Assembly: GCF_943590815.1 (NCBI RefSeq)
Contig: NZ_CALSBS010000017.1
Coordinates: 1-64,000 of the forward strand
DNA: 64,000 bases
Direction: 5' to 3'
DNA from: Pseudocitrobacter vendiensis
GTDB taxonomy: Bacteria > Pseudomonadota > Gammaproteobacteria > Enterobacterales > Enterobacteriaceae
The first letter of the stretch is position 1, and each line of letters starts with the position of its first letter. Of this stretch, positions 19,024 to 28,803 are shown piece by piece. The notes under the pieces were generated by a model. It did not search any database. It was given only the letters and a program-made list of their open reading frames with translations, and had not been told where the DNA came from. A program made the position numbers and the translations under genes.

Positions 19024-19377
19024 ATGTCCGGAACACGTATCGATCGCGAGAAATTGACGATTAAAAAAATGATCGCGCTGTACGAGAAGAAATGCCCCCA
19101 GGCTTGTGGCGAAGAAGGGCATTACGACGCGCTTTTTGCCTACGCGCAAAAACGCCTGGATAAGTGTGTATTCGGGGAAGAAAAGCCGGCCTGTAAGCAG
19201 TGTCCGGTGCACTGCTATCAGCCGGCGAAGCGTGAAGAAATGAAGCAAGTCATGCGCTGGGCGGGGCCGCGAATGCTCTGGCGTCATCCGATTCTTACCG
19301 TCCGACATCTGGTTGATGACAAACGTCCGGTTCCGGAACTGCCTGAGAAATACCGCAAGAAAGCCAATACGAAATAG
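19024..19377 (+). CDS. ygbA: YgbA, NO-responsive conserved protein
   Basis: A 117-residue protein beginning MSGTRIDREKLTIKKMI. It has a cysteine cluster (CPQACGEEGHYD, KCVFGEEKPACKQCPVHCY) that may bind metal or an Fe-S centre. The start is set by GGGAGG upstream of ATG 19024; an upstream ATG at 18994 lacks such a site. In E. coli ygbA lies next to fhlA and is induced by NO through NsrR, but its biochemical role is not settled. Here it is convergent with the activase pseudogene and divergent from sitA. Confidence 0.9.
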   Translation: MSGTRIDREKLTIKKMIALYEKKCPQACGEEGHYDALFAYAQKRLDKCVFGEEKPACKQCPVHCYQPAKREEMKQVMRWAGPRMLWRHPILTVRHLVDDKRPVPELPEKYRKKANTK

Positions 19378-20208
19378 TTACCCGCCCATCACCACCCGAT
19401 AGCCTGCGCGTTCCACTTTCTCCCGCAGTGGGGCAATCTCCTGCTCCGTGGGGGCCGGGATACCCGCCATCTGCCAGACTTTATCGAGCTGGTGATATTT
19501 GGGCTCACCATACTGATGGAACGGCAACAGATGAACTTCCGAGACGGGAAGCGGGGCCAGAAACGTAAGGATCTGCGCCACATTTTCGTTGGTTAACGTA
19601 AAACCCGGTATCAGCGGTAAACGCGGCGTCACCCGAATACCTTCCTTCAGCAGTCGCTGAAAATTATTCAGAACGCGCGGTTGATTGATATTCAGCACTT
19701 CGCGGGCGCGTTCGTCATCCATGATTTTGAGATCAAACAACACTTCATCACAGGCTTGCGCCAGGGGCAGCAGACGGCTGAATGCGGTATCGCCAGCGGT
19801 TTCAATCGCGGTGCGAATGCCTAATTGACGCAAACGCTGCAAAAAGCGCGTGGCAAATTCAGCCTGCATCAATACTTCGCCACCGGACAGCGTGACGCCG
19901 CCGCCCGATGCGCGAAAGAAGATCTCATCTTTCAGGACATCACGTTCCAGCTAATCCAGTGTGACGTCGCGGCCAATATGTTCCCATGCGCCTGAAGGAC
20001 ACTCATTTGCATCCTGGCGGCAGCGCACGCAGCGCAGGCATTTACTTTCGCGGCGCACCGTTTCGATTTTGGGCGAGAGCGATTCCGGGTTGGCACACCA
20101 CGGGCAGCGATGCGGGCAGCCTTTAAAAAAGACCACCGTACGGATGCCCTGACCGTCGTTCAGCGAATAGCGCTGGATGTTAAAGATGCGCGCCTTATCG
20201 GCGCGCAT
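19378..20208 (-). pseudogene. Glycyl radical enzyme activase with amber codon
   Basis: A radical-SAM activase of the PflA/PflC/PflE type, which would install the glycyl radical on the enzyme encoded just upstream. The N-terminal part has the CPHRCPWC cluster motif and a partial ferredoxin-like Cys group (CLRCVRC…C). After GRDVTLD the frame meets TAG at 19953-19951 and then continues in the same frame with LERDVLKDEIFFRASGGGVTLS and the rest of the barrel. The part downstream of the stop has no obvious start of its own. ATG 20208 is favoured because GAGG lies eight bases upstream; ATG 20214 is the alternative. Without suppression the activase is truncated and inactive. Confidence 0.85.
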
Positions 20209-20218
20209 TTCCATTACC

Positions 20219-22516
20219 TCACAGCTGATGCGCGGTGCGGCGGATGATGTCATCCTGAATCTCCTTCGACAGCTCAACAAAGAAGGCGCTGTATCCGGCA
20301 ACACGGACCACCAACCCGGCGAAATCCTGCGGACGCTGCTGGGCTTCGCGCAGCATATCGGCGTTGACCACGTTGAACTGCACGTGCTGCAATTTCAGTT
20401 TGGTGAAGGCGAGAAGGAAATCTGATAGCTTGCTCAGGCCGCCTTCACCTTCCAGCGTTGCCGGGGTAAATTTCACGTTGAGCAGCGTTCCGTTCGACAG
20501 CAAGTAGTTATCCAGCTTGCTCACCGATTTCAGCACCGCCGTTGGCCCCTGGCAATCCTGGCCTAACATGGGTGACAACCCGCCATCCGCCAGTTGTTCC
20601 CCGGCAAAACGACCGTCCGGCGTCGCGCCAACCACCGATCCCAGCGGCACGTGCGCCGAAACGGTATAGGAACCGGGTGTGAATTGCCCCCCACGCGGGT
20701 TACGGTATTTTTCGACCTCTTTGCAGTAAAAACGCAGCAGATCGGCGCTGATATTATCTACTTCATCGATATCGTTGCCGTACTTCTCAAAGCGGTTAAT
20801 CAGCCGCGCGCGAACTTCTTTACCTTCTGGCGTTTCGAAGTTGGCTTTCAGTACCGCCAACAGTTCGTCAAAACTCATCCGTTGCTGGTCAAATACCATG
20901 CCTTTTAACGCGTGCAGCGAGTCGCTCAGATTGGCGATACCAATACCCTGAACCCCGGAGAAGTTGTAACGTGCGCCACCTTCGGTAATGTCTTTGCCGT
21001 TTTTCAGGCAGTCGCTGATAAACGATGAGAGCAGCGGCACTGGCGCCCAGTCGCGGTGACCGATATCGCAGATGTTGCTGCCTTCGACCATCAGTTTGAT
21101 GTAATGGCGGATCTTGTCGCGGATTTGCGTTTGCAATCCTTCCCAGGTGATATCCGGGTTGCCCTCATTCTCATGCAACACGATCTCCATTACCTTCAGC
21201 AGGTTAAACATGGCGATATCGTGTAGCCCATAGGTGCGACCCGGAATCGACAGCTCAACGCAGCCGACAACGGCGTAATCGCGCGCATCTTCCAGCGACA
21301 CGCCACGGTTTAAAAACGCCGGAACGACCACTTCATCGTTAAAAATTTGCGGAATGCCGGTACCGAGGCGAATGGTCTCGGCGGTTTTGCGCAGGAACGG
21401 GCGATCAATGAGTTCGTTGACGCGCACGCCAAGGTTAGGCTGCGGCAGACGTACGCTCTGATAGGCATCCAGACACATAAACGAAAGGGCATTTACGGCG
21501 CTGCGGCCATTCTCGGTTAAGCCTCCGAGGAGTGCGGTATAGCCCGTCGGGAAACCGGCAAAATAACGGGCGCTGCTGGTGGAACGCAGCAGCACGATGT
21601 CATTGCATTTCACCCACAGGGATTCCAGCAGTTCACGCAGGGTTTGCGCGTCAACGCCTCGATTGAGCGAAGCCTGCCAGAAGGGCAGCATGTACTGGTC
21701 GAAGCGGCCCAGGGAAATCGAACTGGCGTTAGATTCATACTGCAAAATGATGTTCATATACCAGAACAGCTGACACGCCTGATGGAAATCCTCCGGGCGC
21801 TGTTCGGCGTTATGGCGGGATGTCGCGGCGATAGACAGCAACTCCTGGCGACGCGTGGCATCCGGGCACGCTACGGCCAGGGTTTCCGCCAGTACGGCAT
21901 AGCGCAGAATATGGCGCTGCGCGGCTTCCAGCACAATTAACACTGCGGCATAAAAATGGTTTTCCGGCTGCTGAGTACAGTGTGCTTTTATCTCCAAAAC
22001 CAGCGCGGCGAGGCCATTATTCAGCAGGCGCGGGTAGTCGATAATGATATGACCCTGGCCTTTGTCGGTCTGGTTAACGCTGAAAATCTGTGTACCAACG
22101 GCGGTTTTTACCTCATCGGTCATCTGCCCGTTAATGAAATCTTTCATCGAGCGCTTTTCCCAGTACGGGAACAATTCTTCGCGATAGCAACGCTTGTCAT
22201 CATCGCTGATGGCAAATCGATCCTGCGGGCGCGTCGGGAACTGATCCAGTTCTTTAAGCAACCAGTAAGGGTCCATCTCCGGGGACATAATCCCGGCGCG
22301 CGGTTTAATCGTTCGATTGCCTGCAATCAGCTCGTCATCGCGAATGCTGATGGCGACGTTATCCAGAATGTGCGCGGTGGCTTTAGCGCGGCGAACGATC
22401 ACCGGCTCGCCTTCTGTCTGGCGATGGCTCTCGGTATAGAGCAGGGCGCGCTCCAGAGAAATTTCACGTGGGTGAGCGAAAAGGGCGTCTTTCAGACGTT
22501 GAATACGATGGGTCAT
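20219..22516 (-). CDS. Glycyl radical enzyme (PflD/YbiW-like), substrate unknown
   Basis: A 765-residue glycyl radical enzyme. The thiyl-radical cysteine lies in YAVVGCVELS (about residue 420) and the glycyl radical loop is VVRVAGYSAFF near the C-terminus (about 741). Length and motifs match the PflD/YbiW group rather than true pyruvate formate-lyase, which has a Cys-Cys pair. Family members include dehydratases, decarboxylases and C-S lyases, and I cannot assign a substrate. GAGGAG precedes the ATG. The gene is followed five bases later by its activase, which is broken here, so the enzyme could be active only if another activase in the cell works on it. Confidence 0.85.
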   Translation of the reverse strand: MTHRIQRLKDALFAHPREISLERALLYTESHRQTEGEPVIVRRAKATAHILDNVAISIRDDELIAGNRTIKPRAGIMSPEMDPYWLLKELDQFPTRPQDRFAISDDDKRCYREELFPYWEKRSMKDFINGQMTDEVKTAVGTQIFSVNQTDKGQGHIIIDYPRLLNNGLAALVLEIKAHCTQQPENHFYAAVLIVLEAAQRHILRYAVLAETLAVACPDATRRQELLSIAATSRHNAEQRPEDFHQACQLFWYMNIILQYESNASSISLGRFDQYMLPFWQASLNRGVDAQTLRELLESLWVKCNDIVLLRSTSSARYFAGFPTGYTALLGGLTENGRSAVNALSFMCLDAYQSVRLPQPNLGVRVNELIDRPFLRKTAETIRLGTGIPQIFNDEVVVPAFLNRGVSLEDARDYAVVGCVELSIPGRTYGLHDIAMFNLLKVMEIVLHENEGNPDITWEGLQTQIRDKIRHYIKLMVEGSNICDIGHRDWAPVPLLSSFISDCLKNGKDITEGGARYNFSGVQGIGIANLSDSLHALKGMVFDQQRMSFDELLAVLKANFETPEGKEVRARLINRFEKYGNDIDEVDNISADLLRFYCKEVEKYRNPRGGQFTPGSYTVSAHVPLGSVVGATPDGRFAGEQLADGGLSPMLGQDCQGPTAVLKSVSKLDNYLLSNGTLLNVKFTPATLEGEGGLSKLSDFLLAFTKLKLQHVQFNVVNADMLREAQQRPQDFAGLVVRVAGYSAFFVELSKEIQDDIIRRTAHQL

Positions 22517-22648
22517 ACAGGTTGCTCCTCAGAACAGGTGATGTGTCTAAGGTAGGCAAATCAGGGGTGTGAAGACAGGAGACAATCTGGCGAAATACTG
22601 GATTATTGTACGCAGATTTTGAAAGTGAGATCTCTGTTTTGTCCTGTA

Positions 22649-22676
22649 AAAAGCCAGCGCCGCAACGCTGGCTTTT
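22649..22676. terminator. Bidirectional-type terminator after fhlA
   Basis: AAAAGCCAGCG and CGCTGGCTTTT form an 11-bp stem with a 6-base loop, with A/T runs on both sides. On the minus strand it lies 14 bases past the fhlA stop and before the glycyl radical enzyme gene, separating the two transcripts. Confidence 0.85.
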
Positions 22677-22689
22677 ATCGGAATCCAAC

Positions 22690-24771
22690 TTAAGAGAGCA
22701 GCGCGTCTTTATCAATCCCCAGACGTTTCATGCGCGACAGCAGCGTAGTGCGTTTCAGCCCCAGGCGTTGTGCCGCACCTTTTGGCCCGGCGACGACACC
22801 GTTGGTCTCTTTAAGCACGCGCGTGATCAGCTGGAATTCATCTTCCCCTTCCATCGCGCAGGCCGCCGCAGGCATGGAGGGTTCATCCGGGGTAATGGTT
22901 ACTTCTGGCAAAGAGAGTTGTAGCACGCTGCCGCGCGTTAGCAACACGGCACGCTCAATCACGTTCTCCAGTTCACGGACGTTGCCTGGCCACTCCATGC
23001 GTTCAAGGGTGCGCAGGGTTTCTGCCGGAATACTGTCGATATTGCGGCCCAGGCGACGGGCGATTTTAAAGGTGAAAGCTTTCACCAGCAGCGGAATATC
23101 TTCCGGGCGCTCGCGCAGCGGCGGCAGGTGGATCGGGAAGACGTTCAGACGATAGTAGAGATCGCTACGAAATTCACGATCGTTAACCATCTGTTTCAGA
23201 TCGCGGTTAGTGGCGGCGATCAGGCGCACATCGGTGCGGATCAGCTTATTACTGCCGAGGCGCTCAAACTCCTGCTCCTGCAAAACACGCAGCAGTTTTG
23301 GCTGAAGCTCCAGCGGCATATCGCCGACTTCATCGAGGAACAACGAGCTTTTATCGGCCAGTTCAAAACGGCCAATGCGCTGAGAATTCGCCCCGGTAAA
23401 CGCGCCGCGCTCATGACCAAAAAGATCGCTTTCCAGCAGACCCGCAGGCATAGCGGCACAGTTCATTTTCACCATCCGGCGACCGTTGCGGTTGCTAAGA
23501 TTGTGAATGGCGCGGGCAATCAGCTCTTTTCCGGTGCCGGTTTCGCCGAGGATAAGCACCGTGCTGTCGCTTTGCGCAACCATCTCAACCTGCTTAAGCA
23601 CGCTGTACATGGCTTCGCTGCGACCAATAATTTCGCCGAACTCGCTTTCAACGTTGTTGAGTTGCTCGGTCAATGCCAGGTTTTCATCCACCAGCCGCTC
23701 TTTCAGGCGATGAATTTCCTGATAGGCGAGAGCGTTATCTACCGCGATGGCGACGCGTTCGGCAATCTGGCGCAATAGCTTAAGATTGGTGGCGGTAAAC
23801 ACTTTTTCATCACACTGGGCAAGCTTCAGCACGCCCAGCATGGTATTACCCGACATCAGAGGCAGCAGGCACAACGTCTGGATTTGGTTATCCCACATGT
23901 CGAACAGCATGCGTTCGTAAGGGGCAAGCTTGTCCTGCTCGCGCAGGTTAAGCATCAGCATCTCTTTGCTTTTAAACACGCGCTCGGTCAGCGTACCGGC
24001 CTCGTTCACTTCGCTCTGATCGTGAACCGGGTCGTTCACATCCAGATAGTGCGTCGAGTAGATATTGAGTTTGCCTTTGCGATTGCTGCGCAGCACGATG
24101 CTAATGGCGTCGATGCGGAAATAATAGTGGATCTCTTTGGCCACCGCGCTCACCAGGTCATCCATATCCAGACGCGAGAGCACAGCATTGGTAATGGCAA
24201 CCAGAATGCGGAAGTTATCGCGCTCATGGCACAGCAAGTCGTAATCGACGTTGTTGGTGACCCGAGTCTGAATTTGCTCGGTTACCACAGCGATAATCTG
24301 GGTGAAGGTTTGCAGCCGTTGGTACTCTTTTTCCGTCCATGGCTGATCGTTGTCACGAATAAATTCGCAGCCGCCAAAAATGCGGCCTTCTGCGGCGAGC
24401 GGTAGCAGGCTGTAGTGACCGAAGGGTGTATAGAGCTGGCTGGCGGCGAGCTGCGGCCAGGTTTCACTGAATTCGTGATAGTCGCAGTGCAGCGCGTCCG
24501 GGCGCGAGAGCAGTCGACGCACCGGGCCGTTCGCCAGCAGGCTGTCGTCGTCGTAGGCAATGGGTTTTCCTGCTTCATGCGTCGCATGATAGCTGGCGCG
24601 GTGATTGCCTGCCTGCAGCAGTACGATGGCTGCCCGATCGGCCAGGGCAGATTGCTTCACCAGTTGCGTTAGCGTTTCGCTAAGCGCCGCCAGATCGGGT
24701 TGTTGCAGAAGTGTTCAGGTGATATCGAACAGCCCTTGCTGACCGAGATCGCCCATCGGTGTATACGACAT
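22690..24771 (-). pseudogene. fhlA: fhlA, formate hydrogenlyase activator, with stop at codon 19
   Basis: FhlA is the sigma-54 enhancer-binding protein that senses formate and activates hyc, hyp, hydN and fdhF. The start MSYTPMGDLGQQGLFDIT is clear at 24771, but codon 19 is TGA (24717-24715), where E. coli has Arg (CGA to TGA would be one change). The frame then continues without break for about 675 codons: two GAF-type sensor regions, the AAA+ domain with GETGTGKE and GAFTGA, and a C-terminal Fis-type HTH ending DKDALLS. A GTG at 24660 (codon 38) could serve as a restart but has no evident ribosome site. N-terminally shortened FhlA forms can be active in E. coli, so function may be reduced or altered rather than lost. 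Confidence 0.85.
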
Positions 24772-24847
24772 TGATTAACCCACAAACGTACCGTGAGGGT
24801 ACGAAAAAAGAAAAAAAGAGTAATGACAGGGCGGAGCCTGCTTTTTT

Positions 24848-24960
24848 GTCGGGTGGCGCTGCGCTTACCCGACCTACAACGGTCAAACCATCATGTCCGG
24901 TGCACGATACTGAGGGCGCCACGCTTACCCGTAGGCCGGGCAAGCGAAGCGCCCCCGGCA
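24848..24960. repeat. REP-like palindromes between hypE and fhlA
   Basis: Two GC-rich hairpins, GTCGGGTGGCGC…TTACCCGAC and a second around GTAGGCCGGGCAAGCG, are of the enterobacterial REP/BIME type. Such elements often stabilise upstream mRNA 3' ends and can reduce readthrough from hyp into fhlA. Confidence 0.65.
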
Positions 24961-24972
24961 CAATATCGGCAC

Positions 24973-25983
24973 TCAGCAAATCCGCGGCAGCGGCTCTGCG
25001 TGCGGAAGATCGAGCGTGCGTTTCACGCCGTACAACCCGGCAACGCGCACACCTTTACGTTCGGTCACTTCACCAATCATCGCCGCATCGCGCCCCAGCG
25101 GATGTGCGCGAAGTGCTTCCAGCACGGCGTCAGCGGCTTCGCGCGCCACGCCGATCACCAGTTTGCCCTCGTTGGCAAAGTTAAGCGCATCCAGCCCCAG
25201 CAGTTCACATACGCCACGGACCGCCTCTTTCAGCGGCAGTTTTTGCTCGTGCAGTTCAATACCAAAACCGCTGGTGGCGGCATATTCATGCGCCACGGCG
25301 TTCACGCCGCCACGGGTGGCGTCGCGCAGGGCTTTCACGCCAGGAATATGACGCAGCGCCTGAATCAGCGGCGTCAGTACCGCGCAGTCGCTCGCCAGTT
25401 CGCCATCCAGCCCCATTTGCTCGCGAAGGTTAAGGATAGTCGCTCCGTGGTCGCCCAGGGTGCCGCTCACCAATAATTGATCGCCCGGCTGCAACTGCGC
25501 CGCACCCCAGTGAATATCCGCCGGAATCGCGCCCATACCGGCGGTATTGATAAACAGTTTATCCGCCGCACCGCGCGGCACTACTTTAGTATCACCGGTC
25601 ACGATAGCGATATCCGCCGCTTTCGCCGTCGCTGCCATGCTGTTCACCACCGCTTCCAGCGTTTCCATCGGCAGGCCTTCTTCGAGGATAAAACCGCAGG
25701 AGAGAAAGCGTGGGATCGCACCGCTGACCGCGACATCATTCGCCGTACCGCACACCGCCAGTTTGCCGATGTTGCCGCCGGGGAAGAAAAGCGGGTCGAT
25801 AACGTAGCTATCGGTGGAGAAGGCTAAACGGTCGCCCTGCGCGGTCAGTGATGCCAGAGAAAGGCGCGCCTGGTCTTCCTGCTCCGCCAGCCACGGGTTG
25901 GCGAATGCCTGCATAAACAGGTCGCCAATCAACTGCTGCATCGCCTGGCCGCCACTGCCGTGGGCTAACTGGATACTTTTCAT
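24973..25983 (-). CDS. hypE: Hydrogenase maturation protein HypE
   Basis: A 336-residue PurM-like protein that dehydrates a carbamoyl group on its C-terminal Cys to a thiocyanate, the cyanide donor for the NiFe active site. The C-terminus PRIC carries that cysteine. The ATG at 25983 (MKSIQLAHGSGGQAMQQL) is chosen over an upstream start because it aligns with E. coli HypE and overlaps the hypD stop by four bases. Confidence 0.96.
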   Translation of the reverse strand: MKSIQLAHGSGGQAMQQLIGDLFMQAFANPWLAEQEDQARLSLASLTAQGDRLAFSTDSYVIDPLFFPGGNIGKLAVCGTANDVAVSGAIPRFLSCGFILEEGLPMETLEAVVNSMAATAKAADIAIVTGDTKVVPRGAADKLFINTAGMGAIPADIHWGAAQLQPGDQLLVSGTLGDHGATILNLREQMGLDGELASDCAVLTPLIQALRHIPGVKALRDATRGGVNAVAHEYAATSGFGIELHEQKLPLKEAVRGVCELLGLDALNFANEGKLVIGVAREAADAVLEALRAHPLGRDAAMIGEVTERKGVRVAGLYGVKRTLDLPHAEPLPRIC

Positions 25984-27101
25984 GCTTCTGATTCCTGACT
26001 GCGATATTGATACCAGGCGGCGCACGCTCCCTCGGAGGAAACCATCAATGCACCGAATGCACTTTGTGGATTGCAGGTGTTACCGAACAGCGGGCATTGA
26101 TGCGGTTTGCAGCGCCCGGTTAATACGTCGCCGCAGCGCGCACGCGGGTCATCACTCACATTTTGCGGCGCAGGTTTGAAGTGCGCTTCAGCATCAAAGG
26201 ATTGATATTTTTCGGTTAACTGTACGCCAGAGTCATTGATAAGCCCCAGACCGCGCCATTCGCTGTCGCCTTTCACGGTAAACACGTCGGCGATAGCCAC
26301 CTGCGCCAGTCGGTTGCCTTCATCAGGCACGACCCGGCGGTATTGATTCTCTACCTGAATGTTATCCGCTATTTTCTGCTCAACCAGCATGTTCACGCCT
26401 TGCAGTAGATCAATCGGTTCGAATCCAGCGACCACTAATGGACGATGAAAATCGCTGGCGATGAATCCATACGCGTCGGTGCCAATGACCATACTGACGT
26501 GGCCCGGCGCAAGGAACGCGTCAATGCCGTTATCCGGTTGCTCCAGCAGGCTGCGCAACGTCGGGATGAGCGTAATGTGCTGACAGAAAAAGAAGAAGTT
26601 ATCGACCTGCTGGATACGTGCCTGTTGCAGCGTAATGGCGGTGGCTGGCATGGTGGTTTCGAACCCCAGACCAAAGAACACCACTTTGCGATCAGGGTTC
26701 TGTTTTGCCAGTTTCAGGGCATCCATCGGCGAATAGATAATCCGCACGTCCGCGCCGCGCGATTTCGCCTGCATCAGCGAGCCATTTTTCCCCGGCACGC
26801 GCATCGCATCGCCAAAGGTGCAGAAAATCACTTCCGGATGGCTGGCGATTTCGATACAGCTATCAATACGCCCCATCGGCAATACGCACACCGGGCAGCC
26901 CGGCCCGTGGATGAACTCGATGTTATCCGGCAGAAGCTGGTCGAGGCCAAACTTAAAAATCGCGTGGGTATGACCGCCGCAGACTTCCATGATGCGCAAC
27001 GGGCGCGCGGCGGTGTAGTTCAGAAGCGCCGCGCGGGATTTTAGATGTGCGATAAGCTGCATCACCTGCTCGGGCGCGCGATATTCATCAACGAAACGCA
27101 T
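25980..27101 (-). CDS. hypD: Hydrogenase maturation protein HypD
   Basis: A 373-residue Fe-S protein that with HypC forms the scaffold for assembling the Fe(CN)2CO unit. The conserved motif EVCGGHTHAIFKFG is near residue 40, GPGCPVCVLP near residue 68, and the C-terminal cysteine cluster (CGDVLTGRCKPHQCPLFG) binds the 4Fe-4S centre. It overlaps hypE by four bases and hypC by one. Confidence 0.97.
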   Translation of the reverse strand: MRFVDEYRAPEQVMQLIAHLKSRAALLNYTAARPLRIMEVCGGHTHAIFKFGLDQLLPDNIEFIHGPGCPVCVLPMGRIDSCIEIASHPEVIFCTFGDAMRVPGKNGSLMQAKSRGADVRIIYSPMDALKLAKQNPDRKVVFFGLGFETTMPATAITLQQARIQQVDNFFFFCQHITLIPTLRSLLEQPDNGIDAFLAPGHVSMVIGTDAYGFIASDFHRPLVVAGFEPIDLLQGVNMLVEQKIADNIQVENQYRRVVPDEGNRLAQVAIADVFTVKGDSEWRGLGLINDSGVQLTEKYQSFDAEAHFKPAPQNVSDDPRARCGDVLTGRCKPHQCPLFGNTCNPQSAFGALMVSSEGACAAWYQYRSQESEA

Positions 27102-27373
27102 TAGTGCTCCTCGCCATACAGCAGCGCGCCGACGTCCGGCTCGACTTCAAACATATTGTGCAGCGCCGCGAGGGTGTCGCGGGCTTCTTCTTCGTTAATG
27201 ATGCTCATGGCGAAGCCGACGTGCACCAGCACCCATTGGCCGATGCGCGGCTGGCCGTGTTCATCCATCGCGCCAACCAGCGTCAGGTCAACGTCGCGCT
27301 TTACGCCGCTGACTTCCACTTTTGCCTGCACGCCATCAATGGCGCAGATTTGCCCCGGAATGCCTATGCACAT
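27101..27373 (-). CDS. hypC: Hydrogenase maturation chaperone HypC
   Basis: A 90-residue chaperone with the invariant start MCIGIPGQI. The N-terminal cysteine (after Met removal) binds iron in the HypCD complex and the hydrogenase large-subunit precursor, here probably HycE. It overlaps the end of hypB by ten bases. Confidence 0.96.
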   Translation of the reverse strand: MCIGIPGQICAIDGVQAKVEVSGVKRDVDLTLVGAMDEHGQPRIGQWVLVHVGFAMSIINEEEARDTLAALHNMFEVEPDVGALLYGEEH

Positions 27374-28236
27374 CGCTGTGCCTCCAGCCAGTTTAGCCAG
27401 GTGTCCATGCCTTCGCCGCTGGTAGCGGAAATTAGCAGCACCTCAATGATCGGGTTCACTTCACGGGCGTAAGCGATGCACTTCTCAACGTCGAAGTTGA
27501 GGTACGGTAACAGGTCAACTTTATTGAGCAGCATGATAGACGCGGCGGCAAACATATGCGGATATTTGAGTGGCTTGTCTTCGCCTTCGGTGACGGACAG
27601 CACGGCGACTTTGTGTTTTTCACCGAGATCAAAACTTGCCGGGCACACCAGGTTACCGACGTTTTCGATAAACAGAATGCCGTGATTATCCAGCGGCAGA
27701 CGCGGTGCGGCATCGGCAATCATCTGCGCGTCGAGGTGGCAACCTTTCCCGGTGTTGACCTGAATGGCAGGGGTGCCGGTGGCGCGAATCCGCGCGGCAT
27801 CGTTCACCGTTTGCTGATCACCTTCAATAACCGCGCAAGGCACCTTGTCTTTCAGGCGCATTAACGTTTCGGTGAGCAGGGTGGTTTTACCGGAGCCGGG
27901 GCTGGACACCAGATTCAGTACTAACAATTCTCGGGCGGCAAAGCGTGCGCGGTTGCGTGCGGCGAGCTGGTTGTTTTTGTCCAGCACGTCAATTTCGACT
28001 TCCAGCATGCGTCGCTGGCTCATGCCCGGCGCGTGGGTTCCCGCTTCACCGTGACCGTAATGCAGGTCGCCGTTGTCAGTGCGCGTCGGTTCAAATTCCT
28101 GGGTTTTCACGCCCGTAATGGTCATTGCTGGCCGTGCAGCAGAGGCGAAAGGCGCACTGCGAAACGGCGAGTGCGGGTTATGTTCGTCGCCCTCTATATA
28201 GAGGTTACCTTCTCCACAACCACAGGTGGTACACAT
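27364..28236 (-). CDS. hypB: Nickel-inserting GTPase HypB
   Basis: A 290-residue GTPase that delivers nickel to the hydrogenase precursor with HypA. The N-terminal high-affinity nickel motif [10 protein letters not shown] is present, followed by a linker and the G domain with P-loop SSPGSGKTT (about residue 113) and NKVDLLPY. Three bases separate it from hypA. Confidence 0.96.
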   Translation of the reverse strand: MCTTCGCGEGNLYIEGDEHNPHSPFRSAPFASAARPAMTITGVKTQEFEPTRTDNGDLHYGHGEAGTHAPGMSQRRMLEVEIDVLDKNNQLAARNRARFAARELLVLNLVSSPGSGKTTLLTETLMRLKDKVPCAVIEGDQQTVNDAARIRATGTPAIQVNTGKGCHLDAQMIADAAPRLPLDNHGILFIENVGNLVCPASFDLGEKHKVAVLSVTEGEDKPLKYPHMFAAASIMLLNKVDLLPYLNFDVEKCIAYAREVNPIIEVLLISATSGEGMDTWLNWLEAQRCA

Positions 28237-28239
28237 AGC

Positions 28240-28590
28240 TTACTCCTGGTCTATTTCAATTCGCTGAATCTGTAAACCGTCATCCGCCACAATGCGCAGA
28301 TCGTTACTTTGGCATTGAGGGCAGCGGCGCACGTGAACGGAGAGCAACTGAACATACTGCTGGCATTTTTCGCACCAGCACTCCGCCTCTTGTTCTTCGA
28401 CGTGTAATTTACATCCTTCAGCTAACGTGCCGCGGCATACCAGATCAAAACAAAAGGTCATTGCGCTGGTTTCAACGCAGGAAAATGCGCCAACTTTGAG
28501 CCAGACCCCGGTTACGCGTTTCGCGCCGTGCTGGGTGGCCTGCTGTTCGACGATTTCCAGCGCCCGCTGGCAGAGCGTAATTTCGTGCAT
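28240..28590 (-). CDS. hypA: Hydrogenase nickel metallochaperone HypA
   Basis: A 116-residue protein with the nickel-binding N-terminus MHEITLCQ and a zinc site made by two CxxC pairs (CWCEKC about residues 71-76, CPQC about 90-93). It is the first gene of hypABCDE, transcribed away from hyc. Confidence 0.96.
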   Translation of the reverse strand: MHEITLCQRALEIVEQQATQHGAKRVTGVWLKVGAFSCVETSAMTFCFDLVCRGTLAEGCKLHVEEQEAECWCEKCQQYVQLLSVHVRRCPQCQSNDLRIVADDGLQIQRIEIDQE

Positions 28591-28621
28591 AACGCCTCCA
28601 ACATTTCATTGCCCCGGTTAA

Positions 28622-28638
28622 TGCAATAACGATGCCAG
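28622..28638 (-). promoter_or_regulatory. Sigma-54 promoter for hypA
   Basis: On the minus strand CTGGCATCGTTATTGCA has the -24 GG and -12 GC elements with correct spacing. It lies 32 bases before the hypA start. FhlA-dependent sigma-54 control of hyp is established in E. coli. Confidence 0.8.
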
Positions 28639-28661
28639 AGATGAAATCTGATGCATTTGTA

Positions 28662-28700
28662 CTGTCGATGACAGTGTCAAACTGACGAAATGACATGTCA
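28662..28700. promoter_or_regulatory. FhlA-type upstream activating palindromes between hyp and hyc
   Basis: CTGTC-GAT-GACAG (28662-28674) and TGACATGTCA (28691-28700) are palindromes built from TGTC/GACA and lie between the two divergent sigma-54 promoters. The same TGTC/GACA units recur in the hycA-hycB gap and before hydN. They are probable FhlA sites. Confidence 0.6.
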
Positions 28701-28750
28701 CTCCTTGCTGTCATAATGATTAAACTTCTTTGTTTTCAATGAGATAAAAA

Positions 28751-28767
28751 CTGGCATGGAACGTGCT
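28751..28767 (+). promoter_or_regulatory. Sigma-54 promoter for the hyc operon
   Basis: CTGGCATGGAACGTGCT gives the -24 GG and -12 GC elements 36 bases before hycA. Position and sequence correspond to the FhlA-activated hyc promoter of E. coli. Confidence 0.85.
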
Positions 28768-28803
28768 TATCAGGGTGAGTCTCTATCAACCGGGTAACCT
28801 GAC

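Noticed and set aside
24715-24717. TGA in fhlA as a programmed selenocysteine
   Set aside because: The E. coli residue is Arg and I saw no SECIS-like hairpin just after it; a point mutation is simpler.
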